The notes under the pieces were generated by a model. That model worked only from the letters and a program-made list of their open reading frames with translations, was not told where the DNA came from and did not search any database. From contig JAHBTN010000010.1 of NCBI GenBank assembly GCA_019638575.1, positions 62,001 to 126,000 on the forward strand: a stretch of DNA of 64,000 nucleotides, read 5' to 3'. The translations under genes and the position numbers were made by a program. Of this stretch, positions 17,908-27,504 are shown piece after piece; positions within the stretch are counted from its first letter, which is position 1, and the number at the start of each line of letters is the position of its first letter. The DNA comes from Ferruginibacter sp. Its GTDB lineage: Bacteria > Bacteroidota > Bacteroidia > Chitinophagales > Chitinophagaceae.

Positions 17908-18645
17908 TTACTCTTTGATTTTGTCTTTAAGTTCTTTGGCCAATTTAATAGAATGGTTTAAAGATTGCAAGTTATTCCAATCGCTGTGCGAAATAATGAT
18001 ATATTTTGGATGCCGGCATTTTTTCTTCACATTTTGCAGGGTAGAATAATAAGTATTTGTGTTAGCATCACCTAAATAACCAAGATCATCGGCATCAGCA
18101 CCTTTAATGAGGCATCCTCCATACAAAATTCTTTCATGCTTAAACCAAATTACGATATTGTCAATCGTATGTGCCTGCCCGGGGTAATAAGTTTCAAAAG
18201 TATATTGGCCAATTTTAAACGTAGTATCTTTTGTAATTAAATACTGTGCCCGTTTTTTATTATTCAGTTTACACAGCGAATCTGTAAGTGTTGTTGTATA
18301 AGTTTTAATACCTTTTTGTTGGTAGTATGCAAGACCTTCTGTTCTGTCGCTATGCCAATGAGTGGCAATACACATTTCAACTTTTTTACCATGTTTTAAT
18401 TTTATTGAATCAAGCAGTGGTTGAAACTGGGTAGTGTCCCATGGGGTATCAAAAAGTACAACGGCATCATTTGTTACCAGGTACATTCCATTGGCAGGCA
18501 AAGGATTCCCTTCATAATTACTGTAAGTGGTATAAATATAAAAGTTACCCGTTAAATGAGATATTGTAAGTTTATTATTTGCAGGTTGGCTAAAAACATT
18601 GCAGTAAAACAACAAACACAGGGTAGATGATAATATTGTACGCAT
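17908..18645 (-). CDS. Subclass B1-like metallo-beta-lactamase
   Basis: A 245-residue exported zinc hydrolase with a signal peptide (MRTILSSTLCLLFYCNVFSQ). All B1 metal ligands are present in order: HWHSDR (His116, His118, Asp120 in standard numbering), GQAHTIDN (His196), YGGCLIKG (Cys221) and IISHSDW (His263). LGYLGDAN follows Cys221, as in IND/BlaB/CcrA-type enzymes. Two positions differ from common B1 enzymes: the TEG after HWHSDR, where most have a G-G pair, and SHSDW in place of GHG. The likely activity is carbapenem or broad beta-lactam hydrolysis in the periplasm. It follows the TPR lipoprotein by 54 bp and precedes the LytTR gene by 43 bp. Confidence 0.88.
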   Translation of the reverse strand: MRTILSSTLCLLFYCNVFSQPANNKLTISHLTGNFYIYTTYSNYEGNPLPANGMYLVTNDAVVLFDTPWDTTQFQPLLDSIKLKHGKKVEMCIATHWHSDRTEGLAYYQQKGIKTYTTTLTDSLCKLNNKKRAQYLITKDTTFKIGQYTFETYYPGQAHTIDNIVIWFKHERILYGGCLIKGADADDLGYLGDANTNTYYSTLQNVKKKCRHPKYIIISHSDWNNLQSLNHSIKLAKELKDKIKE

Positions 18646-18699
18646 TCCTATTTTTAATAAATAATTCTTTAAAATGTATTACCCGTTTTTAAGTAAATT

Positions 18700-20415
18700 T
18701 TAATTTGCTATTACTGATGAAGAGGAAATTTTAATATCAGCATATTGCCAAGCTTCATCAAAGGCTGCTTTTACTTGTAATGCTTCCTTTTCTTTTTTCT
18801 GAAAAACCAATGACTGGTATAACCCCATCAATGCCCAGCCATTATTCTTCCATGTTTGTAAATCTTTTTTATAAACGTTTTCGGCTTCGGTGTATTTACC
18901 TGCCTTTAACAGTATGGCCCCTAAATAATGTCTTACAGAGAAAAACCAGTCTGGCGGCTCGTTATAATTTAATTTATCTTCAATTGCAATTGCTTCGTAT
19001 AATAAGGTGATAGAAGATGTAAATTGATTTTGCCTGTCGGCAATTTCAGCTTCCAGAACTTTACAGGCAATTTGTACAAGATCTGCTGTAGTATTTATGC
19101 TCCAAATGGTAATTTGGTTTAGCATGGTATCTGTTGACAATACTTTAATAGCAGATAACTCTTTTTTAGCATTAACGATATCATTTTTTCCCAAGTAAGC
19201 CATGCCTTTTGCATAATGCCAAATTGCTGTTGGATAGATTAGGTTTTTAGTTGGTTTGGGAATGGAAAGAATTGTATCCCACATACCAAATTTAACTGCA
19301 ATGTAATATGGAATGGAATAGTAATGTTGCAAGGTGCCCCATTCAGGTTCCTGCATTAAATCCTTTGCTGTATGCGCTTGCAATTTTAATGCAGCGTTCC
19401 AGGATAGATTTGAATTTCCTTCTAAAGCCGCAGTTGCTGTAAGAAAATGATAATTGTGAGGATAATATGCCAGGGGGTAAACACCTTGTGCATTGCAGGC
19501 AATAGTGTAAATACTATCAACAGCTATAGCTCTAAGGTTAGCAACAGTACCCTTATGATAGTGGCCGGTATTTATATAAATATGCGAAGGCATGTGTAAC
19601 AAATGCCCGGCACCGCTAACTAAAGTATCTAACAGGTATGCACTTTTTAAAGCTTTTTCGGGAGTGGCAGAAGCTTCCAAAGCATGTATATAAAAATGGT
19701 GAGCGCCGGGGTGCATGGGGTTTATTTTCATTAAATGTTCCAATACTGCAACCAGTTCATTGGTCCATTCTTTGGGTAATTTACTTTGCTTATCATATAA
19801 ATCCCAGGGGTGCAAATTCATCAGCGATTCGGCATATAGCGCTCCTACATCGGGATTGGATGGAAATTGTTCATAAACTTTTTTCATCGCCGCTGCATAC
19901 GCAATATCCAGCGAAGACCTGTCGGATGGCGCTGTTTTTATATACCTTGTTTGTATGGCATGTATCATTTCCTTTTCTAAGGATGTACAGTTTTTAGTTA
20001 ATGAAGCAGCCTTCATCATAGCGTCATATGCCCTGGTATAGTTATCAGGCTCCATGCCGGCATTATAGTTGGGGCCTAAAACATAAGCAAAACCCCACCA
20101 GGCCATTGCACAATTAGAATCGAGCCTGGCAGCTTCATAAAATGATCTTGCTGCTTCTGCATGGTTAAAACCATAGGCCAGCATCATACCCTGGTTAAAA
20201 TATTTCTGTGCTTCTTCACTTGTTGTAGATATTTTAAAGTTAATACCATCAAGACCATTGAAGAGAGGCGCTTTTTTGTTTGAATTATACCATTCTTTGT
20301 CGCTCGTGATAGATGGTTGGCAACCTATCACAGAAGTATTGTTATTCTTTTCTTCTTTATTATTGCATCCTGCAAGGAGTATTACAGCCAATACAATAAG
20401 GCATGTTTTATTCAT
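18700..20415 (-). CDS. TPR-repeat lipoprotein
   Basis: A 571-residue lipoprotein whose signal peptide ends at the lipobox LLAGC (near residue 17). TPR-like helix pairs are visible, including EEAQKYFNQGMMLAYGFNHAEAARSF followed by AARLDSNCAMAWWGFAYVLGPN, and a C-terminal repeat YTEAENVYKKDLQTWKNNGWALMGL. Two conserved His-rich stretches occur mid-protein (HPGAHHFYIHALEAS and LLHMPSHIYINTGHYHKG), a feature shared by a group of secreted TPR proteins of unknown function. It is the first gene of the run that includes the metallo-beta-lactamase. No enzymatic role can be assigned. Confidence 0.85.
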   Translation of the reverse strand: MNKTCLIVLAVILLAGCNNKEEKNNNTSVIGCQPSITSDKEWYNSNKKAPLFNGLDGINFKISTTSEEAQKYFNQGMMLAYGFNHAEAARSFYEAARLDSNCAMAWWGFAYVLGPNYNAGMEPDNYTRAYDAMMKAASLTKNCTSLEKEMIHAIQTRYIKTAPSDRSSLDIAYAAAMKKVYEQFPSNPDVGALYAESLMNLHPWDLYDKQSKLPKEWTNELVAVLEHLMKINPMHPGAHHFYIHALEASATPEKALKSAYLLDTLVSGAGHLLHMPSHIYINTGHYHKGTVANLRAIAVDSIYTIACNAQGVYPLAYYPHNYHFLTATAALEGNSNLSWNAALKLQAHTAKDLMQEPEWGTLQHYYSIPYYIAVKFGMWDTILSIPKPTKNLIYPTAIWHYAKGMAYLGKNDIVNAKKELSAIKVLSTDTMLNQITIWSINTTADLVQIACKVLEAEIADRQNQFTSSITLLYEAIAIEDKLNYNEPPDWFFSVRHYLGAILLKAGKYTEAENVYKKDLQTWKNNGWALMGLYQSLVFQKKEKEALQVKAAFDEAWQYADIKISSSSVIAN

Positions 20416-20564
20416 AATAGCTGAAGATTTAATTAAAGAAATGTACTTCCGGTAATATTATAACAAAATCATCAATAAACATCTATGTAAAACAATAAAC
20501 AAAGTTTACTCATTTTATTTTACAAATTTCCTGCCCGGTTATTGATGATGCTGTATCTTTTATT

Positions 20565-22850
20565 TTAAAGATTGTTTTTTACGATATTACTTCTTAGTTG
20601 TTTAATCTTCTTCATATTACCAACCAGCCAAACAATATCATTTTTTTCAAAAACAGTGGTAGAGTCGGGATTAAGTATTCGGTTGCCATTGCGTTCAATA
20701 CCAACAACAAGACCCCTGGCTTGTTCCCTGATACCTGACTCTCTTATAGTTTTTCCTTTTAACGAATGCAGGTCATCAATTACAAATTGGTGAATACCTA
20801 TATCTTCAATATTGATATCTTCTGCTTCAGCAACTTCCTGTTTATCAAACAAAGTTTTAAAAGTGGCAATTTGCTCATCAGTAGCAATTACTCCCACTTC
20901 ATCAAATGGCAGTAAAATACTGTTACGTTGAGGCAGGTAAATAATTTTATCGCCCCGGCGAATGTAAACGATATTGATGCCATATTTTTCTCGCCAGGCA
21001 AGCTGCTGCAATTCTGTGCCAATAAAAGTGGCATCTGGCGATACTTCTAACTGAATGATATGTGCATCATAAGGTGCAAGATAATTTTCAATTTCGGCTT
21101 TTTTACGGCTAACACTTGCTGAGGCAGATTGGTATGCAACACTTTCTCTTTCTGTAAGGTTAGTGATAAACCTTCCCTCTAAGCGTTGGTAAAAGTTATG
21201 AAGCCTTTTTCTAAACATACTGAATACGATAAGCGTTATTGGCACTATTACCAGCAAGGCAATATAAGTTTGAAAAAAGTAAAGGCCCCATAATGTAATT
21301 AAGGTAATACCTATGATAATTCTTGTTACTTCAATGGCCAGTAAAGGCCCCCGGTTATAAACTCTCTTTTTTAACCAAAACTCTTTATATACCGGGTTAT
21401 CGGGCTTACGTGTCATGATGGCAAAAATAAATGGGGCACCGGCGCCCAGGGCAATGATAGAACTTACTATATTGCTTATATTTTTATCATTAATGGTTGT
21501 GTTTAAATAAGGGATAATAAAATTTACCAATAACAAGCCTATTGATAAAAGGATAAATCCATTAATGATTATAATTTTTGAATAAGATATTAATAAGGAT
21601 CTCCACTTGGTTTCGGCTTGTATGTTTTGTGCGCCCGATGAAAACCTGTTTAAACTAATTACAAGTTTTTGCGGTAATATTTTTTCAATTAGTTTATAAA
21701 TAGGATCTGCATATTTTATTAAGTAGGGGGTTGTAAAAGTTGTAATAGCTGATGCGCCAACAGCAATAGGAAAAAGAAATTCGGATGTTACTTTTAATGA
21801 TACACCCAGTGCAGCAACTATGAAAGCAAATTCACCTATTTGGGCCATACTTAAACCTACCCTGACAGATTGCTTTAGTGGTTGCCCGGATATTACAGCA
21901 CCCAATGTAGTGCTAAAAATCTTTCCAAAAAATGTAAGCAGGGTTACTGCCAGTACAGCCCATTTGTATTCTATGATGGCCTGAGGGTCTATCATCATAC
22001 CAACCGAAACAAAAAACACGGCGCCAAATAAGTCTTTTATGGGTTTAACTAAATGTTCAACCTTTTCGGCTGATGTGGTTTCTGCTACTATACTACCCAT
22101 GATAAATGCGCCTAACTCTGCCGAAAAACCCACATGCACTGCAAGTACCACCATGCCAAGGCAAAGCCCAATTGATAAAAGCAAAAGATTTTCATCATCT
22201 AACCATTTTTTAGCTTTTTTAAGAAGGGTAGGTAGTAAGAAGATACCCATGATAAACCAAAGTGCCAGGAAAAAAACTAATTTTAAAACAGTATATACAA
22301 TTTCGCCTCCTTGTATTTGTTGGGTAACCGCCATGGTTGACAGTAATACCATTAACAGGATGACAACAATATCTTCTACTATCAATACACCAAAAACAAC
22401 ATTGGCAAATTGTTTTGATTTTACTCCTAATTCATCAAAAGCCCTTATGATAATAGTGGTAGATGAACTGGCCAACATACCTCCAAGAAACAAACTATCG
22501 ATGGTTGACCATCCTAACCATCTGCCTAACAGAAAACCCGCTATAGTGATAAAGATAATTTCTATAAATGCTGTGATTGAGGCATAACCGCCTACACGCA
22601 TTAATTTTTTAAAACTAAATTCGAGGCCTAAACCAAACAACAGGAAAATAACGCCTAATTCCGACATTACTTCGATATTGCTAAGATCAGCAACAGTAGG
22701 AAATAGTTTGAAGTAAGGTCCCACAAGGTATCCTGCAATGATATAGCCAAGCACCAATGGCTGCTTTATTCTTTTAAAAATAAGCAATACCACTGCGGCC
22801 GTCATAAGCACAAGTGCTAAATCTAATATCAAATCAGGAAGGTGCCCCAT
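20565..22850 (-). CDS. CPA2-family cation:proton antiporter with RCK_C domain
   Basis: Inner-membrane monovalent cation:proton antiporter (761 residues) resembling KefB/KefC. About 12 membrane segments fill the first 380 residues, including the QPLVLGYIIAGYLVGPYF start and GLSMAQIGEFAFIVAALG. Two to three further hydrophobic segments follow near 430-540, an extra membrane module not found in KefC. The C-terminal 200 residues contain a cytosolic RCK_C/TrkA-C-type regulatory part (LKGKTIRESGIREQARGLVVGIERNG, then NDIVWLVGNMKKI). No Rossmann TrkA-N domain is seen between them. The role is probably K+ or Na+/H+ homeostasis. It is monocistronic. Confidence 0.88.
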   Translation of the reverse strand: MGHLPDLILDLALVLMTAAVVLLIFKRIKQPLVLGYIIAGYLVGPYFKLFPTVADLSNIEVMSELGVIFLLFGLGLEFSFKKLMRVGGYASITAFIEIIFITIAGFLLGRWLGWSTIDSLFLGGMLASSSTTIIIRAFDELGVKSKQFANVVFGVLIVEDIVVILLMVLLSTMAVTQQIQGGEIVYTVLKLVFFLALWFIMGIFLLPTLLKKAKKWLDDENLLLLSIGLCLGMVVLAVHVGFSAELGAFIMGSIVAETTSAEKVEHLVKPIKDLFGAVFFVSVGMMIDPQAIIEYKWAVLAVTLLTFFGKIFSTTLGAVISGQPLKQSVRVGLSMAQIGEFAFIVAALGVSLKVTSEFLFPIAVGASAITTFTTPYLIKYADPIYKLIEKILPQKLVISLNRFSSGAQNIQAETKWRSLLISYSKIIIINGFILLSIGLLLVNFIIPYLNTTINDKNISNIVSSIIALGAGAPFIFAIMTRKPDNPVYKEFWLKKRVYNRGPLLAIEVTRIIIGITLITLWGLYFFQTYIALLVIVPITLIVFSMFRKRLHNFYQRLEGRFITNLTERESVAYQSASASVSRKKAEIENYLAPYDAHIIQLEVSPDATFIGTELQQLAWREKYGINIVYIRRGDKIIYLPQRNSILLPFDEVGVIATDEQIATFKTLFDKQEVAEAEDINIEDIGIHQFVIDDLHSLKGKTIRESGIREQARGLVVGIERNGNRILNPDSTTVFEKNDIVWLVGNMKKIKQLRSNIVKNNL

Positions 22851-23111
22851 ACTTTATAATTTTAGTAACTATCTTTTAGATTGCCACTAAGTTAAAGTAT
22901 AAATTTAAAAAGCAAAATAAAGAATCCTGACTAGTTTAAAACGGTAATAAAAGCTTTGAAAAATAAATAAAATGGCTGATTATAAATAGCCGTTTCGCTT
23001 TTATAAAATTCTTGTTTATAGAAGATTAAAATAAAAAGGTGGTTTAAAAATCAGGCTTGCATTTTAATTGTTCATTGATGCCAATCTTGTTGAAATTTAA
23101 AATTAAAGGCT

Positions 23112-23894
23112 TTATTTTTTAGTAAATCGCATTACTGCTACATCATCAGTCAGTAAAGTTAATGTGTTTTCTGATTGTGAATAATGGTTTACTTTACTAA
23201 GCATTTTCAAAAAGGTTTCTTCACCTCCGCCCGGGCAATAAATCATTGTTTTTGCAAATGGTTCTGCAAAAGATATTTTATTTCCATTAACAGTAAATTT
23301 ACCGCTGAATCCATTGCAACTTGTATTGCCTCCAACTTCATCATCATTATTTTTATTAAAAACCAACAAAGGTTTTTTATCAGGATATAATCCTTCAAAA
23401 GTGATTTTTGGACCCGAGATATAATTGAGTTCCCATTCTCCATCAAGCAAAACAATTTCTTTAACCCGGCCTTGTAATTTGGCTACAATGGTTTTACCGT
23501 TTTTTAATAATAACTGGTTATTATTAATGCTCCAGTTATCAACTTTGCCAAGTGTTTCAATAAATTCCTGTTCTCTTATTTGGGGATCACAAGCCATACG
23601 GGTAGTTGCAAGCGGAGAAAATTTTATAAAACCATTTTTTTTAGTCTCATAGTTTCCATTAATAATATTGCAACCTGCATTGCCTGTAAATTTTTGACTA
23701 TTGTTTGCCCTAAAATTAAGTGCAGCTTTTCCTGTATTAACAGTGGTTCCGTTTAATTCTGTTAGGTTCCACATATAGCCATAAAGATCTTCGATACTAT
23801 TATTATTACTGCTGTTTAAAGATTTTGAACTATTGCACCCGGGCAGGTAAATCATACTTAGGATGATTAAAGTTTGTAATAAGTATTGTTTCAT
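23112..23894 (-). CDS. Lipoprotein with two META (HslJ-like) domains
   Basis: A 260-residue lipoprotein with the lipobox LPGC near residue 20. It contains two META/HslJ domains: residues about 35-140 (LNGTTVNTGKAALNF, AGCNIINGNYETK, ATTRMACDP) and about 145-258 (GNTSCNGFSGKFTVNGNKI, AKTMIYCPGGGEETFLKML). Such proteins are cell-envelope proteins often linked to stress; the exact role is unknown. The gene stands alone with long AT-rich flanks. Confidence 0.85.
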   Translation of the reverse strand: MKQYLLQTLIILSMIYLPGCNSSKSLNSSNNNSIEDLYGYMWNLTELNGTTVNTGKAALNFRANNSQKFTGNAGCNIINGNYETKKNGFIKFSPLATTRMACDPQIREQEFIETLGKVDNWSINNNQLLLKNGKTIVAKLQGRVKEIVLLDGEWELNYISGPKITFEGLYPDKKPLLVFNKNNDDEVGGNTSCNGFSGKFTVNGNKISFAEPFAKTMIYCPGGGEETFLKMLSKVNHYSQSENTLTLLTDDVAVMRFTKK

Positions 23895-24076
23895 TTAATT
23901 TTTTTGTGTATGATGTAATTTTTATTTCAGTTGCATAATAATATGAATTTACAAAATGTTCTTAACATTTCTTTTGCTAATGTGGCTGCAAAATAAATGA
24001 TGATGATGGTTTAATATGCAATGCTGCAACAGTTGCACCATTACAACAATTTAATTTAATACAATAGCACAACAAC

Positions 24077-24487
24077 TTAACTTTTATTTGATTTTTTTGT
24101 AGTTACAATCATTTCAAGCCTGCCTTTTCTTTTAACCAGGTTTTTATAATCCCATTGAATTGATTTTGATTTTTTGAGCCAGCGTTTTATCTCTGTAGGG
24201 TTAATTTGCCCGGCCGAAGTATAAAATACAGAAGCATCTTTAAACTTACCTGTTCCTATAATTAATTTCTCTTCATCAAAATCGGCGCCGCTCCAAAACA
24301 TTAAACGAATGCCCGGCTTTTGTTTGCTGTATCCTGCAATAGGGTTTCCATCAATAAACCAAACAGGATGCGAATGCCATATTTTAGATTCTTTAAGAGA
24401 ACTGTCAATCAAACTGGCAAGAGTGGTACAAATTTCTTTGTCCGCCGGTGTTTGTTTGTTATTGTATTTAATAATATCAGAATGCAC
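24077..24487 (-). CDS. DUF1801 domain protein
   Basis: A 136-residue cytoplasmic protein with the DUF1801 (YdhG-like) pattern: IWHSHPVWFIDGNPIAGYSKQKPGIRLMFWSG in the first half and a C-terminal IKRWLKKSKSIQWDYKNLVKRKG helix pair. The family has been linked to iron handling in some bacteria, but no metal ligands can be asserted here. It lies 56 bp downstream of the alpha/beta hydrolase stop on the same strand and may be co-transcribed. Confidence 0.8.
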   Translation of the reverse strand: MHSDIIKYNNKQTPADKEICTTLASLIDSSLKESKIWHSHPVWFIDGNPIAGYSKQKPGIRLMFWSGADFDEEKLIIGTGKFKDASVFYTSAGQINPTEIKRWLKKSKSIQWDYKNLVKRKGRLEMIVTTKKSNKS

Positions 24488-24543
24488 AATAAAGAAATTT
24501 TCAGACGGGTAAAATTATTAAAATAAAAATTCAATCAATTCAT

Positions 24544-25314
24544 TTATTCTGATAAAAATTTTTCAATTACCGGCAATGCAGATTCTTCATTATCATAATT
24601 ATCACTAAGGGTAGTTATCTCTCCGATATAAGCGCCATGCCCACCGGGAAAAACTGCCAGTTTACAATGTGGAATCAATTTGGCCATGGTTGTAATATGT
24701 TCGTAGGTGCCCACATCTTGTTTGCCATTGATAAGTAAAACAGGCGCCCTGATAGATTTTATTTCTTCATCTGTATAATCTGTAAAATTAATCATCCTGT
24801 CTGCACATTTTTGATACATGACCATTAATTTGGTACTATCTGGATTTACTTCCAGGAAGGCATCTTTATATTGTTGTGGCATTTGCTCAAAGGTTCCCTT
24901 CTTCATAAATTCCCAAAACTGAGGAAAGGCACCGTTTCGCTTCAGCAATACCGAGCCGGCAATTATTTTATTACAACGATCGGGATACAAAATAGCTATT
25001 TTCAAAGCAGTCATTCCGCCATTACTAAAACCAAAAATATCTGCTTGTTGAATGTTTAAATTATCCAATAAGCCAATTACATCTTTTGCATCCTGGTTGA
25101 AAGATAAAGGAGTATTTCTATCGCCTGTTCTACCATGCGCCTGCAGTTCTGTACAAATAAGCTGATGTTTCTTTGCCAACGCAGGAATTACTCTTCCAAA
25201 AGTAGATTGAATGGTTGAACCTCCGCCATGAAGCAACAGCAACGGTTTACCTTGTCCGTAAATTTCGTAATACATTTGTATTCCATTAATATCGGAATAG
25301 CCACTAATAAACAT
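24544..25314 (-). CDS. Alpha/beta hydrolase
   Basis: A 256-residue alpha/beta hydrolase without a signal peptide. The oxyanion-hole segment is LLLHGGGS, the nucleophile elbow is GFSNGG (Ser near residue 105), and the probable acid and base are the Asp in NGKQDVG and the His in FPGGHGAY. The N-terminal NGIQMYYEIYGQGKPLLLLHGG closely matches another hydrolase at 57069-57947, so the two are paralogs. It begins 2 bp after the exported RidA gene ends, pointing to co-transcription. The substrate is unknown, perhaps an ester or peroxide. Confidence 0.88.
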   Translation of the reverse strand: MFISGYSDINGIQMYYEIYGQGKPLLLLHGGGSTIQSTFGRVIPALAKKHQLICTELQAHGRTGDRNTPLSFNQDAKDVIGLLDNLNIQQADIFGFSNGGMTALKIAILYPDRCNKIIAGSVLLKRNGAFPQFWEFMKKGTFEQMPQQYKDAFLEVNPDSTKLMVMYQKCADRMINFTDYTDEEIKSIRAPVLLINGKQDVGTYEHITTMAKLIPHCKLAVFPGGHGAYIGEITTLSDNYDNEESALPVIEKFLSE

Positions 25315-25316
25315 AT

Positions 25317-25814
25317 TTATTTAAAAGTATTTTTTGAAATTATAGCTGTAGCCTCAACTTCCAGCAATACTTCATCTCTGTACAGTTTACTAACCTGCAC
25401 CAGCGTGCTGGCAGGCGGATTTTTTACATCAATATATTTGTCTCTTACATTTCTAAATAACTGAATGTTTTTCATGTCTGTCAAGTAAATACCAATCTTT
25501 ATTACATCATTCATATTTCCTCCCAAATCGGTTAGGATAGACTTGATATTTTCAAATACCTGTTCGGTTTGTTTTTTAAAATTACCTTTTCCAACCAGGG
25601 CTCCATTTTTATCTAATGGTACCTGCCCCGATAAAATTATCATATTAGCCGGCCCCAGGTCAATAACTGCAGCATGCGAATATCCTTTTGGTGTGGCTAA
25701 TGATGGAAAATTTTGTAACCTCACTTTGGAGTTGTTTGTTTGAGCTGATGCTTGTAAAACCATAAGTGTAAAACCAAAAAATAAAAATTTCTTAAGCAGG
25801 ATTGATGTATGCAT
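25317..25814 (-). CDS. RidA/YjgF-family protein with signal peptide
   Basis: A 165-residue protein whose C-terminal 130 residues match the RidA (YER057c/UK114) enamine/imine deaminase family: IILSGQVPLDKNG, VFENIKSILTDLGGNMNDVIKIGIYLTD, and PPASTLVQVSKLYRDEVLLEVEATAI. The last stretch carries the region of the substrate-binding Arg in RidA proteins (here a Lys-Leu-Tyr-Arg context). An N-terminal hydrophobic segment with a cleavable look (FFGFTLMVLQASAQ) suggests export, unlike cytoplasmic RidA. It is followed 2 bp later by an alpha/beta hydrolase, probably one transcript. Confidence 0.87.
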   Translation of the reverse strand: MHTSILLKKFLFFGFTLMVLQASAQTNNSKVRLQNFPSLATPKGYSHAAVIDLGPANMIILSGQVPLDKNGALVGKGNFKKQTEQVFENIKSILTDLGGNMNDVIKIGIYLTDMKNIQLFRNVRDKYIDVKNPPASTLVQVSKLYRDEVLLEVEATAIISKNTFK

Positions 25815-26178
25815 AATTATTTAGTTTTTATAATTAAATATAGGTTAATAAAAGCGTTTATGCCTGCATTAATATTTGAAAATATTAAAAATGCTGTTCT
25901 TTTTTAAAATTGAGGTATGCATTTACAGAAATGTAATAGTGTACTTAACAGGGTAGGGAAGTAGTGGCAAGAAAAACTAATAGAAACAATATATAATCAA
26001 CCTTTTTGTAAGATTGTATCATATTGACTAAAGCATTTTTGTAAGTTGCTTTTTTAATAAATTAAAGATTATAATAAAAGTATAATCTTAATGTAAAGAT
26101 GTTTACTACCTATGCAAAAGATTTATTTCTGTTTTTTAAAAAATAAATTTGATTTCAATTGTTTAGCTGTACCATATT
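25815..26178 (+). other. AT-rich intergenic region
   Basis: About 360 bp with no convincing ORF. The only structure seen is an inverted repeat near 26066-26090 (AAGATTATA and TATAATCTT) downstream of the KamA-type gene. A clear T-run is missing, so it is at best a weak terminator. Confidence 0.5.
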
Positions 26179-27504
26179 TTACTGAAAAAGATTTATTTCT
26201 TCTTCAAAAAAGAATTTATCATCGCCAAAAGCAGGCTTTAAATCAGTTAACCATGCAGCATTTTCATCAAATTCTGCAAAGAATGGTTGAGCAGCCCAAT
26301 CGGGGTTACGCCCTTGCAGGAAACGGAGTGTTATTATTTTTTTACCACCGGTTTCACTTACTCCAAGTATTTGTATTTTGCCCGGCGTAGCACTCATGCT
26401 GGGGCCCCTTACTGTACGGCAAATACCACTTACCTGTTGATACGCTTTTCTGAATATTTCCCATGCTTCTACTAACGGTACTTTAAAATAATGTTGTGCA
26501 CCTGTATCCCTGGCTACAAACATATAATAGGGGATGCAATTAAGATTTACCTGTTTTCTCCACATGGCAGCCCATATTTTGGGGTCGGCATTTATATTTT
26601 TCATAACAGGCGATTGAGTTCTTATTTGTGCGCCAGTTTGTAATACTCTTTTAATGGCTTTTTTAACCGCTTTAGTTGATAATTCAACCGGGTGATTGAA
26701 ATGAGCCATAATGGCCAGGTTTTTGCCGCTTTTTACAATCTTTTCAAATGTACGCAGTGTATCATCTGCATCATCGTCAGTAATAAATTTATAAGGCCAG
26801 TAGCCCAGTACTTTAGTGCCAATGCGAATAGTTTGTAAGTTGGGTATATCTGCATCCAATATGGCATCAATATATGTTGAAAAAATTTTGTTTTTCATTA
26901 TCATTGGATCGCCACCTGTAAAAAGTAAATCTGTAACTTCTTTATGTTCTTGTAAATATTTTATAAGCAGTTCAGTTTCACGCATGGCAAATTTCCATTC
27001 ATCCATTCCAACAAATTGTGGCCACCTAAAACAAAAACTGCAATATGCATGACAAGTTTGTCCCTGGCTTGGAAAAAATAACACTGTTTCACGGTATTTA
27101 TGTTGCATGCCGGTTAGCTTATAATCTTCAATCATTGGTATATTATGCTCCAACTGGCCAGCAGGGTGAGGGTTTAATTGTAATCGGATTGCATGTGCGG
27201 CTTTTTTTATCTCGTCTTTTGAAGCGCCTGATTCTATAACCTTTTTCATCAAATTGTAATGTTCATCTGTTAACATCTCTTTTTTGGGAAAGGTTAAAGT
27301 ATAAATAGGGTCATCGGGCACATTTTCCCAATTAATTAATTCATTAACTACATAATTATTTGTTTTAAAAGGAAGCACATGGCTTACTATTTCAATATCT
27401 CTTATTTGCTCATCATTTAAATAGTTAAGTTGGGGTATCTGTTTGTAATTATGCTGTGCAAATGATTGATAAGTTATACTCTTTGCCATTATTGGATTGT
27501 TCAT
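26179..27504 (-). CDS. KamA-family radical SAM protein (lysine 2,3-aminomutase-like)
   Basis: A 441-residue radical SAM enzyme. The [4Fe-4S] motif is CHAYCSFCF (CxxxCxxC, near residue 150), preceded by FFPSQGQT. LLFTGGDPMIMK is the glycine-rich SAM contact. KamA-like features follow: TQSPVMKNINADP, LNCIPYYMFVARDTGAQHYFKVPL and GICRTVRGPSMSATPGKIQI. The family includes lysine and glutamate 2,3-aminomutases and the EF-P lysine aminomutase EpmB. This protein is about 100 residues longer than EpmB and no epmA gene is near, so the substrate is open. The start could be Met 1 or Met 6. It is monocistronic with AT-rich flanks. Confidence 0.88.
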   Translation of the reverse strand: MNNPIMAKSITYQSFAQHNYKQIPQLNYLNDEQIRDIEIVSHVLPFKTNNYVVNELINWENVPDDPIYTLTFPKKEMLTDEHYNLMKKVIESGASKDEIKKAAHAIRLQLNPHPAGQLEHNIPMIEDYKLTGMQHKYRETVLFFPSQGQTCHAYCSFCFRWPQFVGMDEWKFAMRETELLIKYLQEHKEVTDLLFTGGDPMIMKNKIFSTYIDAILDADIPNLQTIRIGTKVLGYWPYKFITDDDADDTLRTFEKIVKSGKNLAIMAHFNHPVELSTKAVKKAIKRVLQTGAQIRTQSPVMKNINADPKIWAAMWRKQVNLNCIPYYMFVARDTGAQHYFKVPLVEAWEIFRKAYQQVSGICRTVRGPSMSATPGKIQILGVSETGGKKIITLRFLQGRNPDWAAQPFFAEFDENAAWLTDLKPAFGDDKFFFEEEINLFQ

